Assembly (NCBI GenBank): GCA_963774455.1
Contig: CAVZFD010000006.1
Span: 62,001 to 126,000, forward strand
Length of the DNA: 64,000 nt
Source: DATFVA01 sp963774455
GTDB lineage: Bacteria; Bacteroidota; Ignavibacteria; Ignavibacteriales; Ignavibacteriaceae
Direction of reading: 5' to 3'
This document shows positions 36,893 to 45,043 of this stretch, piece by piece. How positions within the stretch are numbered: the stretch's first letter is position 1; each line of letters opens with the position of its first letter. Made by a program: the position numbers and the translations under genes. Below the pieces are notes generated by a model, which saw nothing but the letters and a program-made list of their open reading frames with translations, had not been told where the DNA came from and ran no database searches.

Positions 36893-38203
36893 TTATTGTG
36901 TTACTCCTGTATAGATAGTGTTATTCCCCACTATGAATACTTTGTTTTCTGTAACATAAACCCCTCTCAGTATTATGCTGGGGAATCCATTGAAGATTTT
37001 CCAATCAACTCCGTTATAGTGTGCAGCCAGTCCAAAATGACCGCAGGCAAATAAATTATTACCTGCAGAACCTCTTATTTTTTCAGTATAGACTCCAAAA
37101 TCAAAATCTGTAACCCAGCTATTGTTTCTTCTTACTTCAAGATCATTTCCCTGGAGATATAATTCGCTTGGGTTTATTCCCCAGACCGAGGAAAATGGTC
37201 CATAAGTGTCGTAACTGATTTTATTAGGTCCGCCCGTTCTGATTATTTCCCACCCTGACACCATCGAAATGATATAATTCGCCAAGGGATTGGAATACAT
37301 CCCCTGCAACTGCGTAGATATCATTCTCTGAGAAACCCCATATATCTAAAAATGCTCCTACTGTTGAATGTACATTCATTACTTCTGCTTTGCTTCCATC
37401 CCAGTGTATTATCTTTCCCCATTCATTCACCAAGATACAAATCACTGCTGCTGGTTCCCCAGATGGAGGTGTAGGGCTCGTTATCAAATAATATTACATC
37501 TATTGGAATAAGTTGATTTCCAGAAAATCTGGCATCCTTCCTTTCCCAGGTATTTCCATTTAAATGATATACTCCTCCTCCAACAACCCAGATATCACTA
37601 TCGCTAAATCCGAATACGGTAGTTCCACCAACTGTATCAGTGATAGGTGTCCAGTCTGACCCATCATATCTTATAACGCTATAATGTTCACTCCCTATAT
37701 ATATAGTGCCAACAGCATAGACATTATTCTCATCAGTACCCCACACGTCATCAAGGTACTGCCGAAATCACCTATCGTATATTCCTGCCAGGTGTAGACG
37801 TGTGAGGTTGGGGCGAGGGTTCTGGCAGTAACTATATTGCTGGTGTCTTTTATCTCTCCTGCGGTGTCTACTGTTACTGCATAATAGGTGTACTCTGTGT
37901 TAAGCTGTAATCCTTCTCCGTTATTGTCATCTATTATAGTTGTATCCGTCCTGGTTATAGGGTAAGCAGAAACCAGTGTATCTTTATTGTTAAGAGTTCT
38001 GTAGATCTCAATTGTCAATTGATCATTGTTCGTTGTAGATTGAACCCTAAGCTCTACGCTTCTGTGAGTTACGCCTTCAACTGATATTGTAACAGTATCT
38101 TTTACCACGGGGGCGGCCCAATAGGAGGGATAACGGGATTATCCTTTTTGCAGGAGGTGATAGAGACCAGACTCAGCAGGAGTACAGTCAGAATATATTT
38201 CAT
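36893..38203 (-). pseudogene. Cassette lipoprotein 3, frameshifted
   Basis: The ATG at 38203 has AGGAG seven bases upstream and encodes a lipoprotein signal with C18 in I-T-S-C-K-K-D-N. Coherent sequence then crosses frames near 38112 (one base short in the G/C-rich proline codons), 37745, 37430 and 37250. The joined product of about 435 residues has the FN3-like segment and propeller repeats, and its C-terminal third equals lipoproteins 1 and 2. It precedes exoprotein copy 3 by 18 bases. The four indels are too many for a working gene unless they are sequence errors. Confidence 0.8.
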
Positions 38204-38222
38204 TTGAGGACTCCTATATAAT

Positions 38223-38242
38223 AAGGGAACCTTCGCTCCCTT
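38223..38242 (-). terminator. AAGGGAGC-type hairpin after the exoprotein remnant
   Basis: On the minus strand AAGGGAGC and GTTCCCTT pair around GAAG and are followed by ATTATAT. It is the counterpart of the hairpin at 20409-20431. The T run is short, so termination strength is uncertain. Confidence 0.55.
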
Positions 38243-38245
38243 AAA

Positions 38246-38519
38246 TTACTTAATTAATAACATTTTCTTCGAGCTGACATAGTCGTTCACCCGGAGCTGA
38301 TATATATATACACCGCTGGCAAAATGAGATGCATTAAAGTTAACCGAGTATCTGCCCTGGTTTTTCTGTTCGTTAACCAGCATTGCTACTTCTTTACCGA
38401 GTATATCATATATCTTAAGCGTTACAAATCCAGTCTGCGCCAGTTATATCAGCAGCAGATATTTTAATAAAAGCTTCAGTACAGCTTACATCAACAGGAC
38501 TGAGAGTCTTTTTTTTCAT
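38246..38519 (-). pseudogene. Deletion remnant: FN3-like start fused to T9SS sorting domain
   Basis: An ATG at 38519, just after lipoprotein 4, opens a frame whose V-S-C-T-E-A-F-I-K-I-S-A-A-D-I matches the FN3-like start of lipoprotein 0 (T-S-C-T-E-A-W-I-K-L-S-A-A-N-I). After I-T-G-A the DNA jumps, in another frame, to Q-T-G-F-V-T-L-K-I-Y-D-I-L-G-K and the complete final 60 residues of an exoprotein sorting domain ending L-L-I-K. This is what remains after deletion between a lipoprotein gene and an exoprotein gene. Its stop region is the uninterrupted form of the site where the group II intron inserted at 22371. Confidence 0.75.
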
Positions 38520-38523
38520 TGGA

Positions 38524-39867
38524 CTAGTGCCTTTCCCCGATTATTATTTGTGCTTTTGTGTTACTTTCGTCTATTCCGACGATAAATGCTTTATTTCCCG
38601 TTGTGTATACTCCGTAATTTATTCCACCGGACGGAGTGTATAGTTCATCGTAAAAATGTAAGTCTATACCATTATAATGCGTTACGGTGCCGTAACCTCC
38701 GACTGCTAAAAGATCAGTGGATGAATTTCCCCTTACCTTCTGTATTGATCCTCTGTTTATATAAGGCAGGATAATCCATTCACCGGTACTCTGCCTGTAA
38801 AACATTCCATTGCCGCCTACAACTACTTCCTGCTGGTTAAAGGGTAAGACCGATCGCAAATAAGAAAAGCCGGTAGGCAGCTGAACCTGGGCCCAGACGA
38901 TGCCATCAAAATGAACAATTATATCCTTAAGCTCGCTTGATTTGACCGCGGTTACCCAGATATTATCCGCATTTGTTCCGTTAATGTCTGTTATCCAAGT
39001 ACCCAGGTCGTCTATTACTTCAGCCTTATTCCCATCCCAATGAACAATTTTCCCAACCTGGTTTCCGAAGATAAAGGTTACTGCTGCTGGTTCCCCAGAT
39101 GGAGGTGTATGGGGCGTTATTGAATAATATAATGTCAAGAATTGTGACGTGACCATTTTTAATGCTTGCATCTATTCTTGTCCATTCATTTCCATCCCAG
39201 CGCTCGACGGCTCCGCCTACCGCCCAAATATCATCTACAGTAAATCCGAAAATAGCTGATACCTCTCCTATTTTTTTGTCAGGCAGCCATTGACTTCCGT
39301 TCCACTTCAAGATACCATACGCAGTGTCATTGATCATTACTGTGCCACAGGCCCAAACATTATTCTCATCAGTTCCCCACACATCATCGAGGATACTGCC
39401 GAAATCACCTATCGTATCTTCCTGCCAGGTGTAGTTATGGGAGGTTGGGGCGAGGGTTCTGGCAGTAACTGCATTGCTGGTGTCTTTTATCTCTCCTGTA
39501 GTATCCCTGGTTATCGCATAGTAGCTGTATTCGGTGTTGAGTTGAAGTCCTTCTCCATTGTGATCGTCTGTTATGGTTGTGTCTGTCCTGGTTATAGGGT
39601 AAGAGGAAACCAGCGTATCTTTATCGTTAAGAGTCCTGAAAATCTCAATTGTTAATTGATCATTGTTCATCGTAGATTGAACTCTAAGTTCCACGCTTCT
39701 ATGGGTTACCCCTTCAACAGAAACAGTGACGGTATCTTTCAGAACAGGTGGTTCAACAGGCGGTGTAACAGGGTTATCCTTCTTGCAGGAGGTGAGCAGT
39801 GATTGGGATTAAGAGTAAAAGACTAAATAAAACTTTCGGGAAATATTCCCCAAATTTTTTTTTTCAT
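38524..39867 (-). pseudogene. Cassette lipoprotein 4, frameshifted
   Basis: The gene starts at an ATG preceded by GAGGATAATTGAA. The signal peptide region needs two frame changes to reach S-C-K-K-D-N-P-V-T-P-P, and a third shift lies near 39100. Joined, it has the FN3-like segment and propeller repeats (D-V-W-G-T-D-E-N-N-V-W-A-C-G). A C-terminal half unlike the other copies follows (V-R-G-N-S-S-T-D-L-L-A-V-G, ending I-I-I-G-E-R-H). This C-terminus is closer in style to lipoprotein 0. It is the most upstream member of the minus-strand array, and the leader shared by other cassettes is not seen before it. Confidence 0.75.
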
Positions 39868-40325
39868 TTCAATTATCCTCACTATGTACGAGTTTAAATG
39901 GCATACAGATACCTTAATGTCCGAATAATATTTTTTCTACTCAAATCATATAACCTCCTTTCTCTTATTTCTGCAGGGCGGGAATAATCATCAGAAATCG
40001 GTGTTTAAGCATTCCCATCCTCCGAAATCGATATCTTATTCTAATTATTGTATTCACATAAATATCCCCGATGAATACTGAACTAATTGTGGGTTTCAGG
40101 AAATGCAGCACTCAACCCATTTTTTCATAGTATCCCTCTTGTGAGCGCATCTCAAATAACGTAAAAAATCTGGTTATAGTCAAACACAGAGGGGAAGATT
40201 TTAACACAATTATGCATTCAATGAGTACGGGGTATTTGTTATATTTGCTGATGTGACAGGTTTGAATTCGGAACTTTTTTTAATAAAAAAGATCTAATAT
40301 TATATCTAAACCGGTAAGAATATTA
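39868..40325. other. Intergenic region between divergent lipoprotein 4 and ispG
   Basis: This region of 458 bases must hold promoters in both directions. I see no open frame of note, no strong hairpin, and no match to the 125-base cassette leader. The segment just before ispG is AT-rich with runs of T and A (40279-40292). Confidence 0.5.
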
Positions 40326-42335
40326 ATGATTGAATCGATAAGTAAGGCAAAAAAATACTGCAATAGTCTCACCTCTTATTCACGTTATAAAACAAGAGTT
40401 GTAAATGTAGGAGATACCCCGCTTGGAGGAAACTACCCCATAAGAATTCAGTCTATGACTATTACCGATACGATGGATACCCAAGCTACAGTAGAACAGA
40501 CGATTAGAATGGTTGAATCGGGATGCGATTATGTAAGGATTACTGCCCCCAGCAAAATTGAAGCACAAAACCTGGAAAATATAAAAAATGAATTAAGGCA
40601 GCGTGGTTATAAGGTACCTCTTATTGCCGATATTCACTTTACACCCAATGCTGCTGAAATTGCTGCAAGAATTGTTGAAAAGGTAAGAGTTAATCCAGGT
40701 AATTATGCAGATAGGAAGAAGTTTAACATAATTGAATACACAGATCAGCAGTATGAAGAAGAACTTAACAGGATAAGACAGAAGTTTACCCCGCTTGTTA
40801 AGATATGTAAAGAATACGGTACCGCGATGAGGATAGGGACTAACCATGGGTCTCTTTCAGACAGAATTATGAGCCGATATGGCGATACTCCGCTTGGTAT
40901 GGTTGAGTCAGCCCTGGAGTTTGTCAGGATATGTGAAGACCTTGATTACAGGGAGATCGTTCTTTCAATGAAAGCCAGTAATCCCAAGGTGATGGTGCAG
41001 GCATACCGTCTTCTTGTAATGAAAATGGAAGAGGAAGGGATGAATTATCCCAACTCACCTGGGAGTTACAGAAGCTGGCGGAGGTGAGGACGGAAGAATA
41101 AAATCTGCCCTGGGTATTGGAACTCTCCTCGAGGACGGTATCGGTGATACTGTGCGTGTTTCGCTCACCGAGGATCCTGAATTTGAAGCTCCTGTTGCTA
41201 TTGAACTGGTTGAAAGATATAAGGATCGTAAGAACCATAAGGAAATTATTCCGGTTACAGATGTGCCCGTAGATCCTTTTGAATATAAGAGAAGGCATAC
41301 TTTTGATGTGCTGAACATCGGAGGATCAAACGTTCCAGTAGTCGCGGCTGATTATTCAAACCGGAGTATTTCAGAACCCGGGGACCTAGCTGATATTGGA
41401 TACCGCTATAATGCTGAAACCGACAAATGGAATGTAAGTGACAGTGCAGCTGATTTATTGTTCACAGGAGATCAGAATACACACTTTGAGCTCCCTTCGG
41501 GCCTGAAGCAGATAAAGAACTATGAAGCGTGGAAAAAAGACCGTAAGGGCTACCCGCTGCTTACTCCTGATGGTTATTTAAATACAAAAGATCTTCTGAT
41601 TCCCTCAATATCGTTCAGCTTGAATTAAAAGAACTTACTCCGGAAATTTTGAACAGACTTAAGGAAGATTTAACAGCGGTAATTCTTCTAACAACTGAAA
41701 ATCTGCATGGAATGGCTGAACAGAGAAGGGCTTTCTTTGTGCTGATGAACAACGGAGTCGAGAATCCGGTAATCATAAAAAGGACCTATGATAATATCGA
41801 CATTGATCAGCTTCGATTATTTGCCTCCACAGACCTCGGCGGCCTGCTTATCGACGGACTGGGGGACGGGGTCTGGGTTACTTTAAAAGGTAAGTTAAAA
41901 GACGAAGAAAAAGAGTTTAATGATCACAACAAACTGGTAAGAAAATTTGTAAATATTCAAGAGTCGTATGAGACAGTTATTAACCGTACACTCTTCGGGA
42001 TTCTGCAGGCGGCAAGGGTAAGGATATCGAAAACGGAGTATATTGCCTGTCCCTCCTGCGGAAGAACACTTTTTGATCTGCAGATAACGACAGAGAAAAT
42101 AAGAAAACGTACGGAACACCTGAAAGGTGTGAAAATAGCGGTAATGGGATGTATTGTTAATGGTCCCGGTGAAATGGCAGATGCAGATTACGGGTACGTG
42201 GGATCTGGAGTCGGGAAAATCACCCTATACCGCGCTAAGGATATTGTAAAGAGAAATGTGCCGGCTGAAAATGCTGTAGATGAATTGATAGAGCTTATAA
42301 AAGAAGATGATAACTGGATCGAACCAATAAATTAA
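40326..42335 (+). pseudogene. ispG: 4-hydroxy-3-methylbut-2-enyl diphosphate synthase, long form, interrupted by two indels
   Basis: The enzyme (GcpE/IspG) reduces methylerythritol cyclodiphosphate in the MEP isoprenoid pathway. The TIM barrel begins near residue 20 (V-G-D-T-P-L-G-G-N-Y-P-I-R-I-Q-S-M). A long insertion domain follows, as in Chlorobi, Bacteroidota and plants. The C-terminal part has C-P-S-C-G-R-T and V-M-G-C-I-V-N-G-P-G-E for the [4Fe-4S] cluster. One extra base near 41055 (before H-L-G-V-T-E-A-G-G-G) and one missing base near 41600 (before D-S-L-N-I-V-Q-L-E) divide it into three frames. All domains are otherwise intact. As the pathway gene dxr is intact in this window, sequencing error is more likely than true loss. 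Confidence 0.85.
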
Positions 42336-42486
42336 TCGGGGCACTGGCTCGATTGTTGATTCTTACGTATTGATCTGGTATATTTAAAGACTCAATATGA
42401 ATAAACTAATTTTAGAAAAACTTAAATTTCTTGATCTTGTTAAATATTCTGCTCCCGAAAAAACCATAAAAGCAGAGAAATTATAA

Positions 42487-42522
42487 AAATGCACTTCAAA
42501 TCTTAGAAGTGCATTTTTTTTT
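42487..42522 (+). terminator. Strong terminator/attenuator between ispG and the Nif3-like gene
   Basis: AAATGCACTTC (42487-42497) and GAAGTGCATTT (42506-42516) form a perfect 11-base stem with an eight-base loop, followed by nine T. It lies 150 bases after ispG and ends four bases before the next start codon. The 3' arm sequence GAAGTGCATT is repeated exactly at 42528-42537, overlapping the Nif3-like start codon. Confidence 0.85.
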
Positions 42523-42525
42523 GCT

Positions 42526-43647
42526 ATGAAGTGCATTGAAATAATTAAATATCTGGAACAATGGGCTCCTAAAGAAACAGCCTGGGAAAGGGACAACGTA
42601 GGATTGCAGGTAGGATCAGGTGAAAGAGATATAAAAAATATTTTCCTCTGTCTTGATGTTACACCCTCCGCGGTCGATGAAGCCGTAAGGAAATCCTGCA
42701 ACCTTATTATCTCGCATCACCCTTTATTATTTAATACTCTCAGAAGAATTTCAACCGATACAGATCCCCGGTCCCGGATCATTGAGAAACTTATCAAAAA
42801 TGATATCACACTTTATTCGGCGCATACTAACCTTGATTATACAAGAGACGGCGTAAGCTTCAGACTTGCAAAACAGCTCGGGCTTAAGGATATAGATTTT
42901 CTTACCAGACTTCGCACTAACCAGGTTAAACTCGTTGTTTTTATTCCCGAAGATTCTCTCGAAATAGTTTCGAATGCAATATTTAACGCAGGCGGCGGCA
43001 GAATAGGAGAATACTCAAACTGCAGCTTCAGAACCCCCGGGAAAGGAACATTCAAGGGTTCGGATAAAACTAATCCCGCAGCCGGGACAAAAGAAGTTTT
43101 CGAAACAGTAAATGAAATAAGACTTGAAGTTATTGTCGATCCCTGGAAATTAAAGAATGTGCTTTCCGAAATGCTGAAGGTTCATCCCTACGAAGAACCT
43201 GCATACGATATATATCCTCTTAATAACGAAAATGTGAACCACGGGATTGGTGCGGCAGGCACAGTGGATAAAGCAATGGGTACCGAAGAATTCCTTTCAT
43301 ATGTAAGCGATAAGCTTAAGCTGAAAAACTTCAGGTATTCCGGCGGTGGAAAGAAAAAAATAAAGAAGGCTGCTGTCTGCGGCGGTTCCGGAAGCGAGTA
43401 TATAAAAGATGCTGTTAAAGCAGGCGCTGATGCATTTATAACGGCCGATGTTAAATACCATACTTTCCAGGAAGCAGAAGGAGATATTTTATTGATCGAT
43501 GCGGGACACTATGAGACAGAGATCTTTGCGATGGATGAGGTAAGCGAGAAACTTGAAACTCTGATAAATAAGCAGATAAAAATTTTTAATTATAGTAAAA
43601 CTACAAACCCGGTTAAATTTTTTATAAATAAAAAGGAGAATGGATAA
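42526..43647 (+). CDS. Nif3-like dinuclear metal centre hexameric protein
   Basis: The 373-residue protein belongs to the Nif3/YbgI/YqfO family. W-E-R-D-N-V-G-L-Q-V-G-S (about residues 20-31), I-I-S-H-H-P-L-L-F (about 61-69), S-A-H-T-N-L-D (about 97-103) and the C-terminal D-A-G-H-Y-E-T-E (about 325-332) carry the histidine and acidic metal ligands. An inserted domain of about 120 residues (V-K-L-V-V-F-I-P-E-D) marks the longer YqfO form. Molecular function is uncertain; GTP cyclohydrolase I-like and hydrolase roles have been proposed. It overlaps the zinc-ribbon gene by eight bases, a pairing common in Bacteroidota and Chlorobi. No Shine-Dalgarno precedes the ATG; instead a terminator hairpin does. 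Confidence 0.88.
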   Translation: MKCIEIIKYLEQWAPKETAWERDNVGLQVGSGERDIKNIFLCLDVTPSAVDEAVRKSCNLIISHHPLLFNTLRRISTDTDPRSRIIEKLIKNDITLYSAHTNLDYTRDGVSFRLAKQLGLKDIDFLTRLRTNQVKLVVFIPEDSLEIVSNAIFNAGGGRIGEYSNCSFRTPGKGTFKGSDKTNPAAGTKEVFETVNEIRLEVIVDPWKLKNVLSEMLKVHPYEEPAYDIYPLNNENVNHGIGAAGTVDKAMGTEEFLSYVSDKLKLKNFRYSGGGKKKIKKAAVCGGSGSEYIKDAVKAGADAFITADVKYHTFQEAEGDILLIDAGHYETEIFAMDEVSEKLETLINKQIKIFNYSKTTNPVKFFINKKENG

Positions 43648-44374
43648 ATTGGTAAACAGATTAAAAACCCTGTATGAATTACAGCAAATTGACGACCAGC
43701 TTGATGAGCTTGAAGAACTCAGGGGGGATTTACCAAACGCCGTTCAGGCACTGCGGGATAAAATAGACGGCATAAGGGAGCAGGTAACAGAAAAAGAGAC
43801 TAAACGAAAAGAGTCGCTTGAAAAAAGAGAAGAAAACGAAGAAGAAGTTGATAAGCTGAAAGCAAACCAGAAAAAGTTTAAAGCCCAGCTTTACCAGGTC
43901 AGGAACAATAAGGAATATGATGCTTTAACTAAAGAGATTGATCATACGGAAGAGCAGATGACCAGGCTTGAAACTGAAAACGACGCACTGGCTGATCAGA
44001 GCAAGACGCTCGCTGATGATGTTGAATCTCTTGAGCCGCAGCTTGGTGAACTCAATGAGGAGCTGAAGGTAAAGGAAGCTGATCTTAAGGAAATTATTAA
44101 AGCCAACGAAAAGGAAGAAGCAAAGCTGCGTGCCCAAAGGAAAGAAATTGAGGCACAGACAAAAAAACCCGATTATTCTGCTTATATGCGAATCAGACGA
44201 GCTAAGAAAGGGAAAGCTGTTGCTACCATCAGAAGATCTGCCTGCTCGGGATGCCATAATATTGTACCCTCTCAGAGACAGCTTGAAATTAGAAGGAATA
44301 ACAGGCTTTTCTTTTGTGAATATTGCGGCAGGATATTGGTTTCACCGGAAATAGCTGAGCTCACTGAAGAGTAA
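43640..44374 (+). CDS. Coiled-coil protein with C-terminal zinc ribbon (zf-RING_7/CdsZ-like)
   Basis: The 244-residue protein is a long coiled coil (about residues 5-180), rich in E, K, L and Q in heptads. It ends with a C4 zinc ribbon, C-S-G-C-H-N (about 201-206) and C-E-Y-C-G (about 226-230). This layout fits the DUF164/zf-RING_7 family, whose chlamydial member CdsZ binds nucleic acid and type III secretion parts; the general role is unsettled. AAGGAG precedes the ATG inside the end of the Nif3-like gene, and the overlap suggests coupled translation. It directly precedes rnpB. Confidence 0.87.
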   Translation: MDKLVNRLKTLYELQQIDDQLDELEELRGDLPNAVQALRDKIDGIREQVTEKETKRKESLEKREENEEEVDKLKANQKKFKAQLYQVRNNKEYDALTKEIDHTEEQMTRLETENDALADQSKTLADDVESLEPQLGELNEELKVKEADLKEIIKANEKEEAKLRAQRKEIEAQTKKPDYSAYMRIRRAKKGKAVATIRRSACSGCHNIVPSQRQLEIRRNNRLFFCEYCGRILVSPEIAELTEE

Positions 44375-44706
44375 ACCCGGGATCGAAAAAACTAGATTTA
44401 TTTTTCTTCTGTTTTTAGGGGAAATCTACATAAAGACTAACCTCAGGATCTTTTCTGCTGACTTATGCCGTTAAATTTATTATATTCGCTTCAGTTAAAT
44501 ATTAATTATCATTTCTTTTAGTTTAAATAACTTAAGAGATTGAAAAGAGTTTAAAGAATAAAAATACAGTTCAGAACGGGCAATTGCTCTTCCGGTAAAA
44601 CGGGAGGGAGGAAAGTCCGAACTTCACAGAACGGAGTGCCGGGTAACACCCGGGAGTTGTATGGAGAAATCTTATAACTACGGAAAGTGCCGCAGAAAAG
44701 ATACCG

Positions 44707-44722
44707 TCCGGCAGCTGCCGGA
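44707..44722. repeat. 16-base palindrome inside rnpB, first copy (P12)
   Basis: TCCGGCAGCTGCCGGA is a perfect palindrome at the tip of helix P12. With the flanking CCG before and T after, it is identical over 20 bases to the copy at 44956. Confidence 0.85.
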
Positions 44723-44955
44723 TAAGGGTGAAAAGGCAGGTTAAGAGCCTACCGCGGTAATGGTAACATTACCGGTCCCGAAAGGGAGCCCGTTTTCGGG
44801 TCATGGCAAACCCCACTCGAAGCAAGGTCAAATATGGAGATTCAACTTTTAATAGTGCGTAGCTGTTCGCTTCGATATCCGCTGATAACGGATATGATCT
44901 CCGGGTAGACCGCTGGAGTTCTGCAGCAATGCAGAACCAAGACAAATAATTGCCG

Positions 44956-44971
44956 TCCGGCAGCTGCCGGA
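44956..44971. repeat. 16-base palindrome inside rnpB, second copy (between P2 and 3' core)
   Basis: This second copy of TCCGGCAGCTGCCGGA lies where other RNase P RNAs have only a few unpaired bases before ACAGAA. It would add a small extra hairpin next to the P2/P4 junction. Confidence 0.85.
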
Positions 44972-45043
44972 TTACAGAATTCGGCTTATAGTTCTGAGCA
45001 GTGTTTTGTTCTTTTATAATTTTTTATCTCTTAAAAGAGTATC

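Larger units (their letters stand above)
44570..44998 (+). ncRNA. rnpB: RNase P RNA, type A
   Basis: The conserved bacterial core is clear: GGGAGGAAAGTCCGAACTTC at 44623-44642, GGGTGAAAAGGCAGG near 44726, AAGAGCCTACCG near 44743, GGCAAACCCC near 44805 and ACAGAATTCGGCTTA near 44975. GGCAATT (about 44579) pairs with AATTGCC (about 44948) as P2, and CAGAAC with GTTCTG as P1. The RNA is the catalytic subunit that trims tRNA 5' ends. Unusually, the same 16-base palindrome occurs in P12 (44707) and again between P2 and the conserved 3' segment (44956). Ends are estimated from P1 and may be off by some bases. Confidence 0.93.

Noticed and set aside
20436..37430. Diversity-generating retroelement: a reverse transcriptase next to variable surface-protein genes
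   Set aside because: The RT belongs to a group II intron with clear domains V and VI, and differences between exoprotein copies are block-like, not adenine-specific changes in a short variable repeat. No template repeat was seen.
42397..42486. 29-codon open frame between ispG and the terminator
   Set aside because: There is no Shine-Dalgarno, no hydrophobic or domain feature, and its length is within chance expectation.
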